Shown piece by piece: positions 37,619 to 48,848 of a stretch of 64,000 nt of DNA. Source of the DNA: Saussurea involucrata (Eukaryota > Streptophyta > Magnoliopsida > Asterales > Asteraceae); the NCBI GenBank assembly GCA_033807775.1, contig CM066317.1, positions 36,707,870 to 36,771,869 of the forward strand, read 5' to 3'. Numbering within the stretch: the first letter of the stretch is position 1; every line of letters starts with the position of its first letter. The translations under genes and the position numbers were made by a program. The notes beneath the pieces were generated by a model that saw only the letters and a program-made list of their open reading frames with translations, was not told the origin of the DNA and searched no databases.

Positions 37619-38106
37619 TGAAAGTGCAGGATCTATTCTTACAATCAATATAGAAAGAAGTAATTGAGAAATTGTATGATCAAGCCCAATTGTATTCAAT
37701 GATGCACAGAATTACAGATCTAAGAGAGAGATCACCTCAAAGATTACAAGGAATGAATACAAGTAATATGGGAAAATCAATCAGTTAGCAACGTAGTGCT
37801 AACCACTCTATTTATACTGCAACAAACATCTTAAAGCTACAGTACAAATAAGAAAGACTAATAAGAACATAACACGTGTCCTAATTAGTTTACACATTAC
37901 TAAATAACAAAACTCGTCATAAGTTCTGAACAGGTAGTTCAGAACTTCTGAACATTCTTCTGATCACGCTTCTCAGAACTTCTGACTTCTCTTTCTCAGA
38001 TCTCTGACTCTTCTTCTCAGAACTTCTGACTCTTCTTCTCAGAACTTCTGAACCTTCTTATCAGATCTTCAACACTTGGTTTATTGACAAAACTTCAGAT
38101 CTAACA
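37619..38106 (-). repeat. Copia-2 5' LTR (488 bp)
   Basis: Apparently identical to 24866-25353. TATA box at 37809-37816 (minus), with the word cluster upstream at about 37909-38065. Confidence 0.96.
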
Positions 38107-38111
38107 ATAAA
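38107..38111 (+). repeat. Target site duplication ATAAA, right copy
   Basis: Matches 24861-24865. Confidence 0.95.
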
Positions 38112-38142
38112 CATCATTTAATGAAAAAAAACTGGTACACAC

Positions 38143-38340
38143 CTGCTGGGAGGAAGACGACGCACCACTTGTCGAAGATGACCCACCCAAGATCGCATTG
38201 GGATCTAGATGGTTTCCAAACCCAAACGAACGACCTTTCTTCGTTCCCCCGGTCACGTCATGCCATAACTGGGTATCAAGTGACGGATGATTGGCAAGGT
38301 CCTCGCCGTATCTCTCTATGGCGCCCGCCCGATACCCACC
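38143..38340 (-). pseudogene. CACTA-1 second gene, fifth exon
   Basis: Bounded by CCACAG on the 3' splice side and CAGCAG/GTGTGT on the donor side. It encodes a glycine- and serine-rich segment with ERYGEDLANHPSLDTQLWHD. Copia-2 inserted 31 bp into the intron after it. Confidence 0.65.
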
Positions 38341-38742
38341 CTGTGGTTTTTACAAAATTATACAAGTCAATTTCGACAGCATAACGACTGTAAATAGGAC
38401 GTTTCCATTTTCCTGTTAAACAACAATCCTAATGTTTGCCCAACAAATGGCAACCCAAACTAGATAGATATTAACGGCAAGATATATAACAAAACAATTA
38501 TAAAGCTAAAAGTTAAACAATCCTAATGTTTGCCCAATAAATGGCAACCCAAACTAGATAGATATTAACGGCAAGATATATAACAAAACAATTATAAAGC
38601 TTAAAGTTAAACAATCCTAACGTTTGCCCAACAAATGGCAACCCAAACTAGATATATAAGATAGCTAGTTACCTAGTTATAATGTTTATAGTTAAACACA
38701 AACTATGTAGATATTGTAAAGTCTTGGTCAAAAAATACTTAC
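38341..38742. other. Intron of the CACTA-1 second gene, with internal direct repeats
   Basis: Holds three direct copies of a roughly 105-bp unit (TGTTTGCCCAACAAATGGCA, then CCCAAACTAGATAGATATT) at about 38412, 38520 and 38625. Confidence 0.7.
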
Positions 38743-38886
38743 CGCAAAACGGCTACACCGCGTTGTCACATACTCCTCGGATTCGGAAGATGTGTTATTC
38801 GCTCCCGACCGCTGCTTCTTCTTCTTCTTATGGGTATGGTTGAAGAGCTCAATACCCGACGGTGGCACGCCTCCTTTTGCTCTCGT
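38743..38886 (-). pseudogene. CACTA-1 second gene, fourth exon
   Basis: 3' splice site TTTGCAG and donor GTAAGTATT. Encodes GGVPPSGIELFNHTHKKKKK, resembling the 'E.F..THK.K' block of the plant Transposase_24 family (PF03004). Confidence 0.75.
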
Positions 38887-38987
38887 CTGCAAAGATCAAA
38901 TAATACAAACAATGGCGAATTATAACATGTTAAGCAAGCAACAAACTAGTAACGCAATTGGTTAATTATAACATATGAAGGTCATAC

Positions 38988-39279
38988 CAATCTTGAAGCT
39001 GTCTCCCCGAAAGAAATCGAGCCATTAGTGTGCTTCGATATTTCTCCATCAATCTCAGTCATCCGGTTCGAGCGTGCCGTCACTGAAATCGACTTCCAAT
39101 GATCGAAGTTCCAGGCATCGATCATTGCGTTCCACTGATTCGCATCTAACCAGGGGGGATTGAACGGCCGCAACAAGTCCATGTCTCTATTTGGGTCGTT
39201 CTCATCATAACGACGACCATTCTTGTTGCACATACGGATGGCTCTATTTCGTGCATATGAAAGATTGTCATTGTGGCAT
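38988..39279 (-). pseudogene. CACTA-1 second gene, third exon, 3' part
   Basis: Continues the exon broken by gypsy-2. Motifs: CNKNGRRYDENDP, PFNPPWLDANQW and HTNGSISFGE, the last close to the 'HTGGS.SF' signature of Transposase_24. It ends at a GTATGA donor. Confidence 0.8.
39275..39279 (+). repeat. Target site duplication GGCAT, left copy
   Basis: GGCAT precedes gypsy-2 and recurs at 51387-51391. Removing the element and one copy restores an open exon. Confidence 0.95.
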
Positions 39280-40859
39280 TGATAACTCTATTTTTAGAGT
39301 TATTATTCCCATTTATTTTCCACTTTATTTTGTCAATTTTAGCCATTTCACTTCTAAAAACCCCCATTCTTGGTATGATTTACGAAAACGAGCAAAATGA
39401 GTGAACCATGGTCTTTAATAAATTATTTGGGGAAGTTTTGGGTGTTTTCACGATTTTTCATCCGCAGTGACGTATACAGTGTCCACTCCGGTTCCCCACT
39501 CTTCGAGCAGAACAAAAAGAAAAGAAAAAGAAACTTTTAGTTGGAATCTAATTTTCTGGAGAAGGAAGGTTCATTTGGCAGAGAAATGGCTGGAGAAGTA
39601 CAAGGTAGTTATCATTGAAGATAGCATCAAGTACACCCCTTTGTACTTGCAAAAGTTGACTTCTAAAAGACCATTGGGTAATAAGAGTTATACATGGAGG
39701 ATTGAAGCATTACCCTATGGGCTGATTTCAGCATTGCCCTGCAGTCCTTACACCTTGGAAAACCCTTTTTGTGTAAAGACCAACACCTCCTCCTTAGTAT
39801 AAAAAGGGGTGTTGGGTCTCATTTATTACAATCAATCTTTCTTGCAATTTATCTAGCATTTTCTTTAATTTGTAAGCTTTCATTTACTGCAGTAACTTAG
39901 CATTAAATTTCAGTAATTTATTTTCCATTGTAGTTCGAATTACACAGTGCAGGGACGACTTCTCGTTCCCCACTGTGAGCAGTTAATGCAAATCACTTTC
40001 AGTTTTATTATGTGCAATTCTTCATCTTTTGTTCTCTTTACTTCGGAAATGTTAGGCTAAACATCCTTTGGGATGTAGGAAGGAGAAGTACCTGGATTTT
40101 ATCAAAAATGCTTGAGTAATCTTTATACTTAGAATATTTGTTGTTTTGGTCTTTCATTCTCGATATTTACCCAAGGATGCGAACAAGCCGATCACTTGCA
40201 AGGATCTAAAGTCTAGTTCTTAACTTAGAAATAAGTAGAACGCAGTGACACGAGCTTGAATGATGCTAGGGGATTCGAAAGAATTCTTTTGACACCTACG
40301 AAAGTGAGGTCGGCATAGTGAGCTAATCTCTGCCCACTTGAGTAGTAGGCAAGCTAATTTGTGTATTAAAAACACTTAGAGTATTTGTCTCTACACATTC
40401 CATCGAGGCCTGAAAAGGTCCATTTAGAGATTACCATTGACAAAACAACAAGTATTAAGAGTATGGGATTTTTATCTAACGGTGTGAGTATTTTGTAACC
40501 GGGCTTTTCTAGCAAAAATGTCCACCACGAATACGAGGATCACTCTAAGGACCGAGTATTTGAGATAAAATTTAGGGAAAATCCAACCTACAGTCCTCCT
40601 TTTTAACATTTAGTAAATCGTTTCAAGTAGCTATTTTACCAAACCAAACCAAAGTATTATTTTCCTCTCTAGTTGAAACTTGTAAAAGGAGCTCATGAGA
40701 ACCGTATTGTCTTGATTGTCCAGTCTCTGTGGATTCGATTCTGGTATTTTACCAACTATTACTTGCTGTGACGATCATAGTGGACAGTGTACACTTGCAC
40801 TTCCCACTGTGGACAGTTTGCAACCCACTGCGATTAAAACACACATTTCGCACGTAACA
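39280..40859 (+). repeat. Gypsy-2 5' LTR (1,580 bp)
   Basis: TGATAACTCTATTTTTAGAG to GCACGTAACA. TATA box at 39798-39805 (TATAAAAA). The CCCACTGTG word occurs near its 3' end (about 40803) and mid-LTR (about 39979). Confidence 0.95.
39798..39805 (+). promoter_or_regulatory. TATA box of gypsy-2 5' LTR
   Basis: TATAAAAA; the 3' LTR equivalent is at 50325-50332. Confidence 0.75.
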
Positions 40860-40863
40860 AGTT

Positions 40864-40884
40864 TTTGGCGCCGTTGCCGGGGAC
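40864..40884 (+). promoter_or_regulatory. Gypsy-2 primer-binding site
   Basis: TTTGGCGCCGTTGCCGGGGA follows the LTR. It is the site known from Athila, Cyclops and Calypso elements, attributed to tRNA-Asp. Confidence 0.9.
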
Positions 40885-40961
40885 TGGCGTGATTTTAAAT
40901 CTCAAGACATTAGTTTTTGTTCGAGCCCGAGTAACTAGTTTTTCTAAGCTGTTCGTATTGT

Positions 40962-43010
40962 ATGCCACGGCGACAACACGAACCATTGTTACCAATAGAT
41001 CTCGAAATAGAAAAAACGTTGCGAAAAACACGAAGAAGCAAGAAAACAAATCGAAAACCCCCTGTGATCCCCACTGTGAACATGGCTGCAATACCGCCAC
41101 CTATAATGGAGACCACAATCACAATTGCCGATAGCAAAGATCGAAAAATACGGGACTATGCTACTTCCGGAGTTAGTGATTTAGGCTCCGGGATTCGAAG
41201 ACCCGTTCTTGAAACAACGCACTTTGAACTCAAACCAGTGATGTTTCAAATGATCCAAGCCATGGGCCAATTTGGAGGATCGCCATCTGAGGATCCACAC
41301 TCGCACTTAAAATCTTTTTTAGAAATGACTGATTCCTTTCAGTTGCAAGGTGTTAGTGATGAGGCATTAAGACTAAGGCTTTTCCCTTTTTCATTAAGGG
41401 ACAAGGCGAAGTCTTGGCTGAACGCACATGCACCTCACTCGATAACCACTTGGCAAGAGCTTGCCGATAGATTTTTGCAAAAATACTTTCCTCCAACAAG
41501 GAATGTTAGGTTTCGAAATGATATAATTTTGTTTGGGCAAGAGGAAGATGAGGCTGTTTCGGATGCATGGGAACGATTTAAAGATTTACTTCGAAAGTGC
41601 CCACATCATGGCATCCCACATTGCATCCAATTGGAGACCTTTTACAATGGTCTTTCCAATGCAGCCAAAATCATCTTAGATGCAACAGCCGGTGGAACAT
41701 TTACGAGTATGACTTACAACGAAGGATATCAAATCTTAGAAAAAGTGTCCAACAACAATACCGAATGGTCAAATCCGAGAACACCCATATCAAAGACCAA
41801 CACCATCGATTCCGAGGCACTTAAAACCATGAATGCGCAATTGGTGGCCTTGACCAAAATCGTTTTAAATCAAAATAGAGGCCAAGTCAATTCAGCAACG
41901 CATCTCCCTGAAAACTGCTCCCTCTGTGGAGAGGAGCATGTTTTTGATTTTTGCCCAGCAAATCCCGAATCTGTTAATGTTATAGGAACCAATCCGAGGA
42001 ACAACCCTTATTCGCAGACTTATAATCCAGGTTGGAGAAATCATCCGAATTTCTCTTGGTCTGGTAATCAAGGACTCCAACCCCAAGGGCCGAGTCATAT
42101 CCAACAAAGACCATACAATCCCCCTGGATTTCAGCCACATCACAGTGGGCAGTCCCCACATCACAGTGGGCAGTCCCCACAACCATACCAACCACGATCT
42201 ACTCAACCCGCTGAGACCCAACAGTCACTTGAATCGATTCTCAAGGGTTTTATGAATCAAACTCAAGCAGCCATTAGAAATATAGAGACTCAAGTAGGAC
42301 AACTAGCCGTTGAAGTTAAGAATAGACCACCAGGAACGTTACCTAGTGATACCGAGCAAGCTAGGGTGATAGGAAAAGGACCAGAACATGTCAAGTCCAT
42401 AACACTGAGGAGTGGAAAGGATCTGAAAGATATCGTTTTTGAGTCCGATGATTCGCCTCAAATACCCACTGTGGTTCCCACAGTGGGCACTCCTCAGGTC
42501 ACTGTGGTCCCCACAGTGAGGACCGACATCCCTGACCTTCCCACTTTTGGACCTGTTCCAAAGACTACTGTTCCAAAGCCAATACCACAGCAAACTCAAA
42601 TTGACCCACGAAATATCCCTTTTCCTCAAAGAATGAAGCCTAAGAATGTCGATGTTCAATTTAAAAAATTCTTAGACATTTTTAAACAACTTCATATTAA
42701 CATACCCTTGGTAGAAGCTCTCGAGCAAATGCCAAGCTATGTTAAATTTTTAAAGGATATTTTGAACAAAAAGAGAAAGTTGGGTGAATTTGAGACTGTG
42801 GCTTTGACCGAAGAATGTAGTGCCCTCCTTACTAGCAAGATTCCACCTAAGTTGAAAGACCCGGGTAGTTTCACCATTCCATGCACAATAGGAGGACAAG
42901 AAGTAGGTCAAGCACTCTGTGATCTAGGAGCTAGTGTCAACTTGATGCCACTGTCCATTTTTAACAAGTTAGGGATTGGAGAGGCTAGACCCACAACCGT
43001 GACATTATAA
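40962..43010 (+). pseudogene. gag: Gypsy-2 gag and start of protease, ended by a nonsense codon
   Basis: ATG at 40962 (MPRRQHEP) opens 682 residues. Residues about 100-250 are a Retrotrans_gag domain (RLFPFSLRDKAKSWL, WERFKDLLRKCPHHG). A non-classical zinc motif CSLCGEEHVFDFC lies near 320, followed by PANPES, as in Athila gags. A Pro/Gln-rich linker carries the CCCACAGTGGG word. The C-terminus holds the aspartic protease start, LCDLGASVNLMPLSIF, with Asp-Leu-Gly in place of the usual Asp-Ser/Thr-Gly/Leu-Gly. TAA at 43008-43010 interrupts the frame, which continues open afterwards. The next residues expected in the family begin with Gln, so a C-to-T change is the likely cause. Confidence 0.85.
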
Positions 43011-44009
43011 CTAGCCGACCGGTCCATTGCCTATCCAAAAGGAAAAATAGAAGACGTTTTGGTCCAGGTGGATAAATTTATCTTCCCCGCCGATTTTCTA
43101 GTTCTAGATTATGAGGCCGATAAAGAAATCCCAATCATTTTAGGACGTCCGTTTCTTGCAACCGGACGTACTTTGATTGATGTGCACAAAGGAGAACTCA
43201 CGATGAGAGTTAATGACCAAGAGGTAACTTTTAATGTTTTCAAGTCTCTTAAATATATAGACACCGAAGATTGTTTTGCCTTGAGTTCGATCTATGGAAT
43301 CCACAGTCTTGACACACTGCCCACAGTGGGGAGTACAGTTCCCACAGTGGGGAATGACAGTGAGCACTCTGAATTAGAGAGTGATGACACTTTTGAGGAT
43401 AAGTGTAACGAAATAGTTGCAGCTTTTGAACCTCTGGACTTCAAAGATAGAGATGTTCAACCCCCTTCAATAGAACAACCTCCCGAGTTAGAGCTTAAAC
43501 CATTGCCTTCCCATTTAAAGTATGCTTATCTCGCTAAGGATAATAAACTTCCCGTCATTATCTCTTCCAAACTTAGTGAGAAACAAGAACAACTTCTGAT
43601 TGATTTGTTGATGAAGCATAAGGAAGCAATTGGTTGGACCATAGCAGACATTCGAGGAATTAGCCCCTCTTTATGTCAACATAAGATTAACTTGGAGAGT
43701 GACCACCCGGGGAAAGTCCAACCTCAAAGAAGGCTGAACCCCATCATGAAGGAGGTAGTTAAAAAAGAAGTCTTGAAGTGGTTAGATGCCTGTATTATCT
43801 ATCCCATTGCTAGTAGTAGTTGGGTGAGCCCTGTCCAATGTGTCCCTAAAAAGGGAGGGACGACCGTAGTAAAAACGAAAAAAACGAGCTCATTCCAACT
43901 AGGACTATCACGGGATGGAGAATATGCATGGACTATAGACAACTCAATTTGGCCACTAAGAAAGACCATTTCCCCTTACCTTTCATTGACCAAATGCTTG
44001 ATAGGTTAG
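43011..44009 (+). pseudogene. pol: Gypsy-2 protease end and N-terminal reverse transcriptase, frameshifted
   Basis: Same frame as gag. It contains IPIILGRPFLATG of the protease region, a linker with the reiterated word at 43318-43350, and the start of reverse transcriptase (CQHKINLESD, VSPVQCVPKKGG). The correct frame is lost at a run of seven A at 43878-43884, and what follows up to 44009 is out-of-frame. Confidence 0.85.
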
Positions 44010-44330
44010 CGGGAAAGGAATTTTATTGTTTTCTAGATGGATACTCCGGATACAACCAAATCCACATCGCACCCGAGGACCAAGAAAAGACCACCTTTAC
44101 TTGTCCCTACGGTACCTTTGCATTCCGGAGGATGCCGTTCGGTCTATGTAATGCCCCAGCCACTTTCCAACGTTGTATGATGGCCATTTTTTCCGACATG
44201 ATTGAGGACACCATAGAAGTTTTTATGGATGACTTTTCTGTAATAGGGACATCATTCGAAAATTGTTTGGGAAATCTAGAGAAGAGCCTAGTGAGATGTG
44301 AGAACCACGACCTAGTCTTAAATTGGGAAA
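43885..44330 (+). pseudogene. pol: Gypsy-2 reverse transcriptase core in the second frame
   Basis: Carries MDYRQLN, FCFLDGYSGYNQI-type motif (YCFLDGYSGYNQIHIAP), FAFRRMPFGLCNAPATFQR and the catalytic FMDDFSV (F-x-DD). The frame is lost again at the GGGAAAATG run near 44325-44332, a second homopolymer site. Confidence 0.9.
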
Positions 44331-46137
44331 ATGCCATTTTATGGTAGAAGAAGGTATTGTCCTAGGTCACCTTGTCTCAAAAAGAGGGTTAGAAGTTGAT
44401 AAAGCCAAGCTTGAGGTAGTGGCACAACTTCCCGAACCCACAACGGTGAAAGGTATTCGCAGTTTTTTGGGTCACGCAGGTTTTTATAGGAGGTTCATCA
44501 AAGATTTTTCAAAAATTACAAAACCCCTATGTAACCTGTTACAACATGAAAAAGACTTCATTTTTACCCAAGATTGCCGAGAAGCTTTTGAAAAAATCAA
44601 GGAAGCTTTAGTCACAGCACCCATAGTGACCACTCCTGACTGGTCACTCCCATTCGAAGTGATGTGTGATGCCAGCGATTGGGCTGTGGGGGCTGTTCTC
44701 GGACAGAAAAAGAACAAAGTTTTTCACCCCATTTATTATGCAAGTAAAACATTGATTGAAGCTCAGATTAATTACACTGTTACTGAAAAAGAATTACTTG
44801 CGGTGGTGTTTGCTTTTGATCGTTTCAGGTCATACTTGATAGGGACGAAGGTCATAGTGCACACAGATCATGCAGCGATCAAATATTTGATCAACAAGGC
44901 TGATTCCAAGCCACGGTTGATTAGATGGGTTTTATTGTTACAAGAATTTGACCTCCATATCGTCGACAGGAAAGGAACGAGCAATCAGGTTGTCGATCAT
45001 CTGTCCAGGCTCGAGAAGACAGTGGGCATTGTTGATCCCACTCCTGACCTCACTCCGGTAAAAGAAACTTTTCCCGATGAACAATTATTATCTGCTCAGC
45101 ATCATAATGAAATTCCTTGGTATGCTGATATTGCAAACTTTTTAGCAAGTGGACTTAAGCCCCACGGGATGAGTGGACAACCATTTAAGAAGTTTTTACA
45201 CGACACACGACAATACGTTTGGGACGATCCCTTCTTGTACAAGATAGGGGCGGACCAAATATTGAGGCGTTGTGTCCATGGGAGTGAACAACATCAAATA
45301 CTCCATGGTTGTCACACATCCCACTACGGTGGCCACTTCGGTGGAAACCGTACCGCCGCAAAAATTTTGCAAAGTGGATTCTTTTGGCCCACTGTTTTTA
45401 AAGACTCATTTGAATTTGTGAAAAATTGTGAGCAATGTCAACGTACGGGGAATATATCGCAAAGAAATGAAATGCCTCTTAACAACATTCTAGAGGTCGA
45501 ACTTTTTGATGTGTGGGGGATAGATTTTATGGGACCTTTTCCAAATTCCAACAATAACTTTTACATCTTGGTTGCGGTAGATTATGTTTCAAAATGGGTA
45601 GAAGCCATTGCTTGTCACTCCAATGATGCTAACACTGTGGTGAAGTTCTTACACAAAAATATATTCACTCGCTTCGGAACACCACGAGCATTAATTAGTG
45701 ACGAAGGCACCCATTTTGTAAACAAAGTCATGGCCTCGGTTCTTGCTAAATATGATATTCATCATAGAGTGGCCACCGCATACCATCCACAAACCAATGG
45801 TTTGGCCGAGCTTTCAAATCGTGAAATCAAGGGAATTTTGGAAAAAGTTGTTAAGCCACACCGTAAATATTGGTCAATCAAGCTCGATGATGCTCTTTGG
45901 GCCTATCGAACAGCCTATAAAACTCCTTTAGGAATGTCTCCATTCAAATTAGTTTTTGGCAAAGCTTGCCATTTACCGATTGAATTAGAGCACAAGGCGT
46001 TCTGGGCCCTTAAAGAGCTTAACATGAGTGAGGATGCCGCGGGAATCAAAAGGAGTTTGCAAATACATGAGCTAGAGGAGTTGCGATATCACTCCTATCA
46101 GAATGCAAAGTTGTACAAGGAAAAGACCAAGATGTGA
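44323..46137 (+). pseudogene. pol: Gypsy-2 RT thumb, RNase H and integrase, ended by a nonsense codon
   Basis: Third frame, about 604 residues. RT end GLEVDKAKLE and FYRRFIKDFS; RNase H CDASDWAVGAVLGQ with HTDHAAIKYL; integrase zinc finger H-x4-H...CEQC (HTSHYGGH, NCEQCQRTG); integrase core with WGIDFMGPF, LISDEGTHF and NGLAELSNREIKG, so the three acids are present. TGA at 46135-46137 stands where this family usually has a Trp codon, consistent with a G-to-A change. The C-terminal piece at 46138-46398 stays open in the same frame. Confidence 0.9.
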
Positions 46138-46398
46138 CACGATCGTCGAATCAACCATAGGGAGTTCATGGAAGGACAACAGGTGCTATTGTTCAATTCC
46201 CGTCTGAAACTCTTTCCAGGTAAACTTAAATCAAGATGGACGGGACCATACACCATTGTCAAGGTGAGTCCTTTCGGAACAGTGGAGTTGAAATCCCCAC
46301 AATCGGGTCAAACCTTTAAAGTCAATGGGCAAAGGGTAAAGCATTTTCTGCATGAAAGTGCCCACATCCCTCCCCACTCTCCACCTCACTATGGTTAG
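46138..46398 (+). pseudogene. pol: Gypsy-2 integrase C-terminal fragment
   Basis: Open in the frame of the preceding segment after its TGA. Contains VLLFNSRLKLFPGKLKSRW, TGPYTIVKV and GQTFKVNGQRVKHF, the usual Athila integrase C-terminus. The end carries the CCCAC word. Confidence 0.85.
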
Positions 46399-46866
46399 AG
46401 AAAGTCAGCGCTGTTTGTAAATAGTTTATTTCAGTATTATTGTCTTTTTATGAATTTTGGTATTTTTAATTCTGCACGATAGTTTATTTCGATGTGTGTA
46501 GGAGCATCTTAGCACTTTTTGGAACAAAAAGGTTCGCAGTGGGCAAGGATTGGTCACTGCGTTCCTCACTCTCGGTCTGACATAGGAAAAGACGGTTTGG
46601 GAGGGGCCCAAGGCTGACGCGCCTCATGCTTTTTAGTACAAATTTCAACTTTTCCCTGCCACTTGTCAAGAACCCTCCTTCCCAAGATAAACCATCATTA
46701 TCTCCCCCTCTCTCTCTCCTATTAACCTTTCCCTCTCAAATCAAAAACCATCACCCTCAATCAGATTAATTTAACTTCCCTAAAAACACCAATTTTCTTC
46801 ATCTTCTCCATTTCTCTCTCAAAGAAAACCCACAAACCTAAAACCCTTCCTAAAACCCTAAAAAAA

Positions 46867-48848
46867 ATGGCGCGAAGCAAAAGATTGAACATCCGGCACG
46901 ATGCACCCACACGATGCACCCACACGAGCAGCCGTGCGCCGTCGTCTCACAGAAGAGAACCCGCCGGAAAATGTCACCGGCGATCTAAATGAACCACCAC
47001 CTATTTCCGGTGACAACCCCATCATCTCCGGCGATAACCCCATAACATCCGGCGCACCTGATGCGGGTTCTTCACAGCAAGAAAGCCCAAAAGCCAAGGC
47101 ATCCTCTCAAGTCTCCGACACTAGTATCATCCACTTCGAAACCGAGGCACTGTTGGCCGAAGAAGAGGAGCGGCAATTGGCAGAGGAGTTTGAGAAACAA
47201 TTGTCGGTCATTCGAAAGAGAAAGGAAGAGGTCGAGAGAAGACGACGAGAAGAAGAAGAAAGGCGCAGAAAAGAAGAAGAAGAAAAGCTAAGGGAAGAAG
47301 CAAGATTGAAGGCTGAGCAAGCAAAGATCTTCGAGGAAGAAAGGAAAAAGGCGGAGGGAGAGATTTTTACTGAGGAACAAGAACTGCTGAGGAAAGTACA
47401 TTCTGATTATGAAGAAGATTACTCAAGCATTTTGAAGAAGAGTGGGGAAGACTGCCCACAGTGGGGAGAGTCCTGTTCTACGAGCTTTAAAGAAGAGGAG
47501 AGTGGTCACCATGTCTACGGTGACCACGACACCGAGGAAATCAGCAAAAAGACCATCAGAGAAAGGTACTAATTTTGAACCTGCTTTAAGTGCTTCTTCT
47601 GTTGAACTTGACATTGGGGATGACCATGTTCAAACCCTACACCCACATCACTCAACAGTGGGCACTGCTCATGCCCCCAGTGGTGTACCTAGGCAGTTCA
47701 CCTCTTCAGAGGTGGCTGCCCACTACGAATGCATTGCAGCCCAGAAGCTAAGGTTGGAAAGGGGTTTTGACCCCGAGTTTGTTGAAGCCAACTCTTTTGT
47801 AAAAGATAGGATCATCGCGCAAGACTGGTCGATTTTGGCCGAGGCCAATCGACGCGCTAATGCCTCGTTGGTCCGAGAATTTTATGCTGAAGCCTCTCAA
47901 TCAAAGGACCCCATCGTGGTAGTTAGAGGAAAGAAAGTATGTTATAATCCAGGAACAATCAACCGAGTGTTAGGAAGGCGTGGCCCAAATGAGTGTGAGT
48001 TTACAAAGTTTTTGAAGAAAATGACCCCCGAGGATGAGGACCGTATTTTGAAAGAAATAGTTGTCGAAGGAAAGCCATGGAACAAGGATGGTCGAAGACG
48101 TTGTCTAAACGCTAGCTCCCTCGTCACCGAGGCCGCTGTTTGGTTTCAATTTCTTCGGGCCTCTTTATCTCCAACATCACACGATACCACCTTGTCCATG
48201 CACAAATGTACCCTCTTGTACTGTCTGCTCACAGGAATGAAGATAAATGTTGGGATGGTCATGCACTCTGCCATCGATCAAGCTAGGACCCGAAAGAAGG
48301 TTGTGTTGCCCCTCCCTTGCCTTATCACGTTACTAATGATAGACGCAGGTGTACCCTCCGCTGTGGAGGATCAGTGGTTCGACTCAACAAGCAACATTAG
48401 TGTGCAGACCATTCGCAAGATGGGAAGGCATATCAACACTCCTCCACATGAACATGAAGAAGAAATTCCCACAGTGGGGACTGTCCGGCCCACTGTGATC
48501 ATCGCTGAGGAGCATGATGTGCGGACTGCGGATACATCGAGGCGTCCGACTGAGGCAGGTTCGTCAAGCAACCAGATGGCGGAGATTTTGGCAGCTTTGA
48601 AGAAGCTCACATACAAGATCGAGTTGCTGGAAAGTGAGCAGCGATATCAGAACCGGGCCACGCAGAAATTTTGGATGTACACAAGAGAACGGGATGAAGT
48701 GATGGGTCAGTTTGTGAAAGAGACCAACCCCGTTTTAGCTGCTCAGCTCCCAGAATTTCCGAAGGATATCTGCCCAGTTTATGACAGTGAGGACGAATTT
48801 GATGAAGACGTTCCTGCTAGTTCACCAGAGGCCACCCCGACCCGTTGA
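46867..48848 (+). pseudogene. Gypsy-2 ORF3 (Transposase_32-like plant domain), frameshifted
   Basis: An ATG at 46867 starts the natural-looking frame, but a 13-bp tandem duplication (ACGATGCACCCAC, about 46897-46922) shifts it. The frame then used is 46901-47572, a basic-acidic coiled coil (ERRRREEEERRRKEEEEK-like). A second shift near 47450 leads to 47442-48848, 468 codons. The latter has a globular domain with VREFYAEAS, VVVRGKKVCYNPGTINRVLG and a W-rich helical stretch ending MKINVGMVMHSAI. I link it to the 'putative plant transposon protein' domain found downstream of pol in Athila-like elements. Function unknown. Three or four CCCACAGTGGG words lie inside. Confidence 0.75.

Larger units (their letters stand above)
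24866..38106 (-). mobile_element. Copia-2: intact, very young copia element with a 1,558-residue ORF3
   Basis: A 13,241-bp element on the minus strand with two 488-bp LTRs (24866-25353, 37619-38106) in which I find no difference. Flanked by ATAAA. Gag, pol and ORF3 are all open over their full length and the catalytic motifs I can check are present. Primer site, polypurine tract and TATA boxes are in place. It sits in an intron of the CACTA-1 second gene. The word TCAGAAGTTCTGA and its variants are repeated in the LTR, the pol-ORF3 spacer and within gag, pol and ORF3. This is the best candidate in the window for a currently active autonomous element. Confidence 0.96.

Noticed and set aside
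39467..39802. 111-residue ORF, repeated at 49994-50329
   Set aside because: It lies in both LTRs of gypsy-2, upstream of the TATA box. It has no known motif and is most simply untranslated LTR sequence, although its conservation in both copies follows from LTR identity and says nothing about coding.
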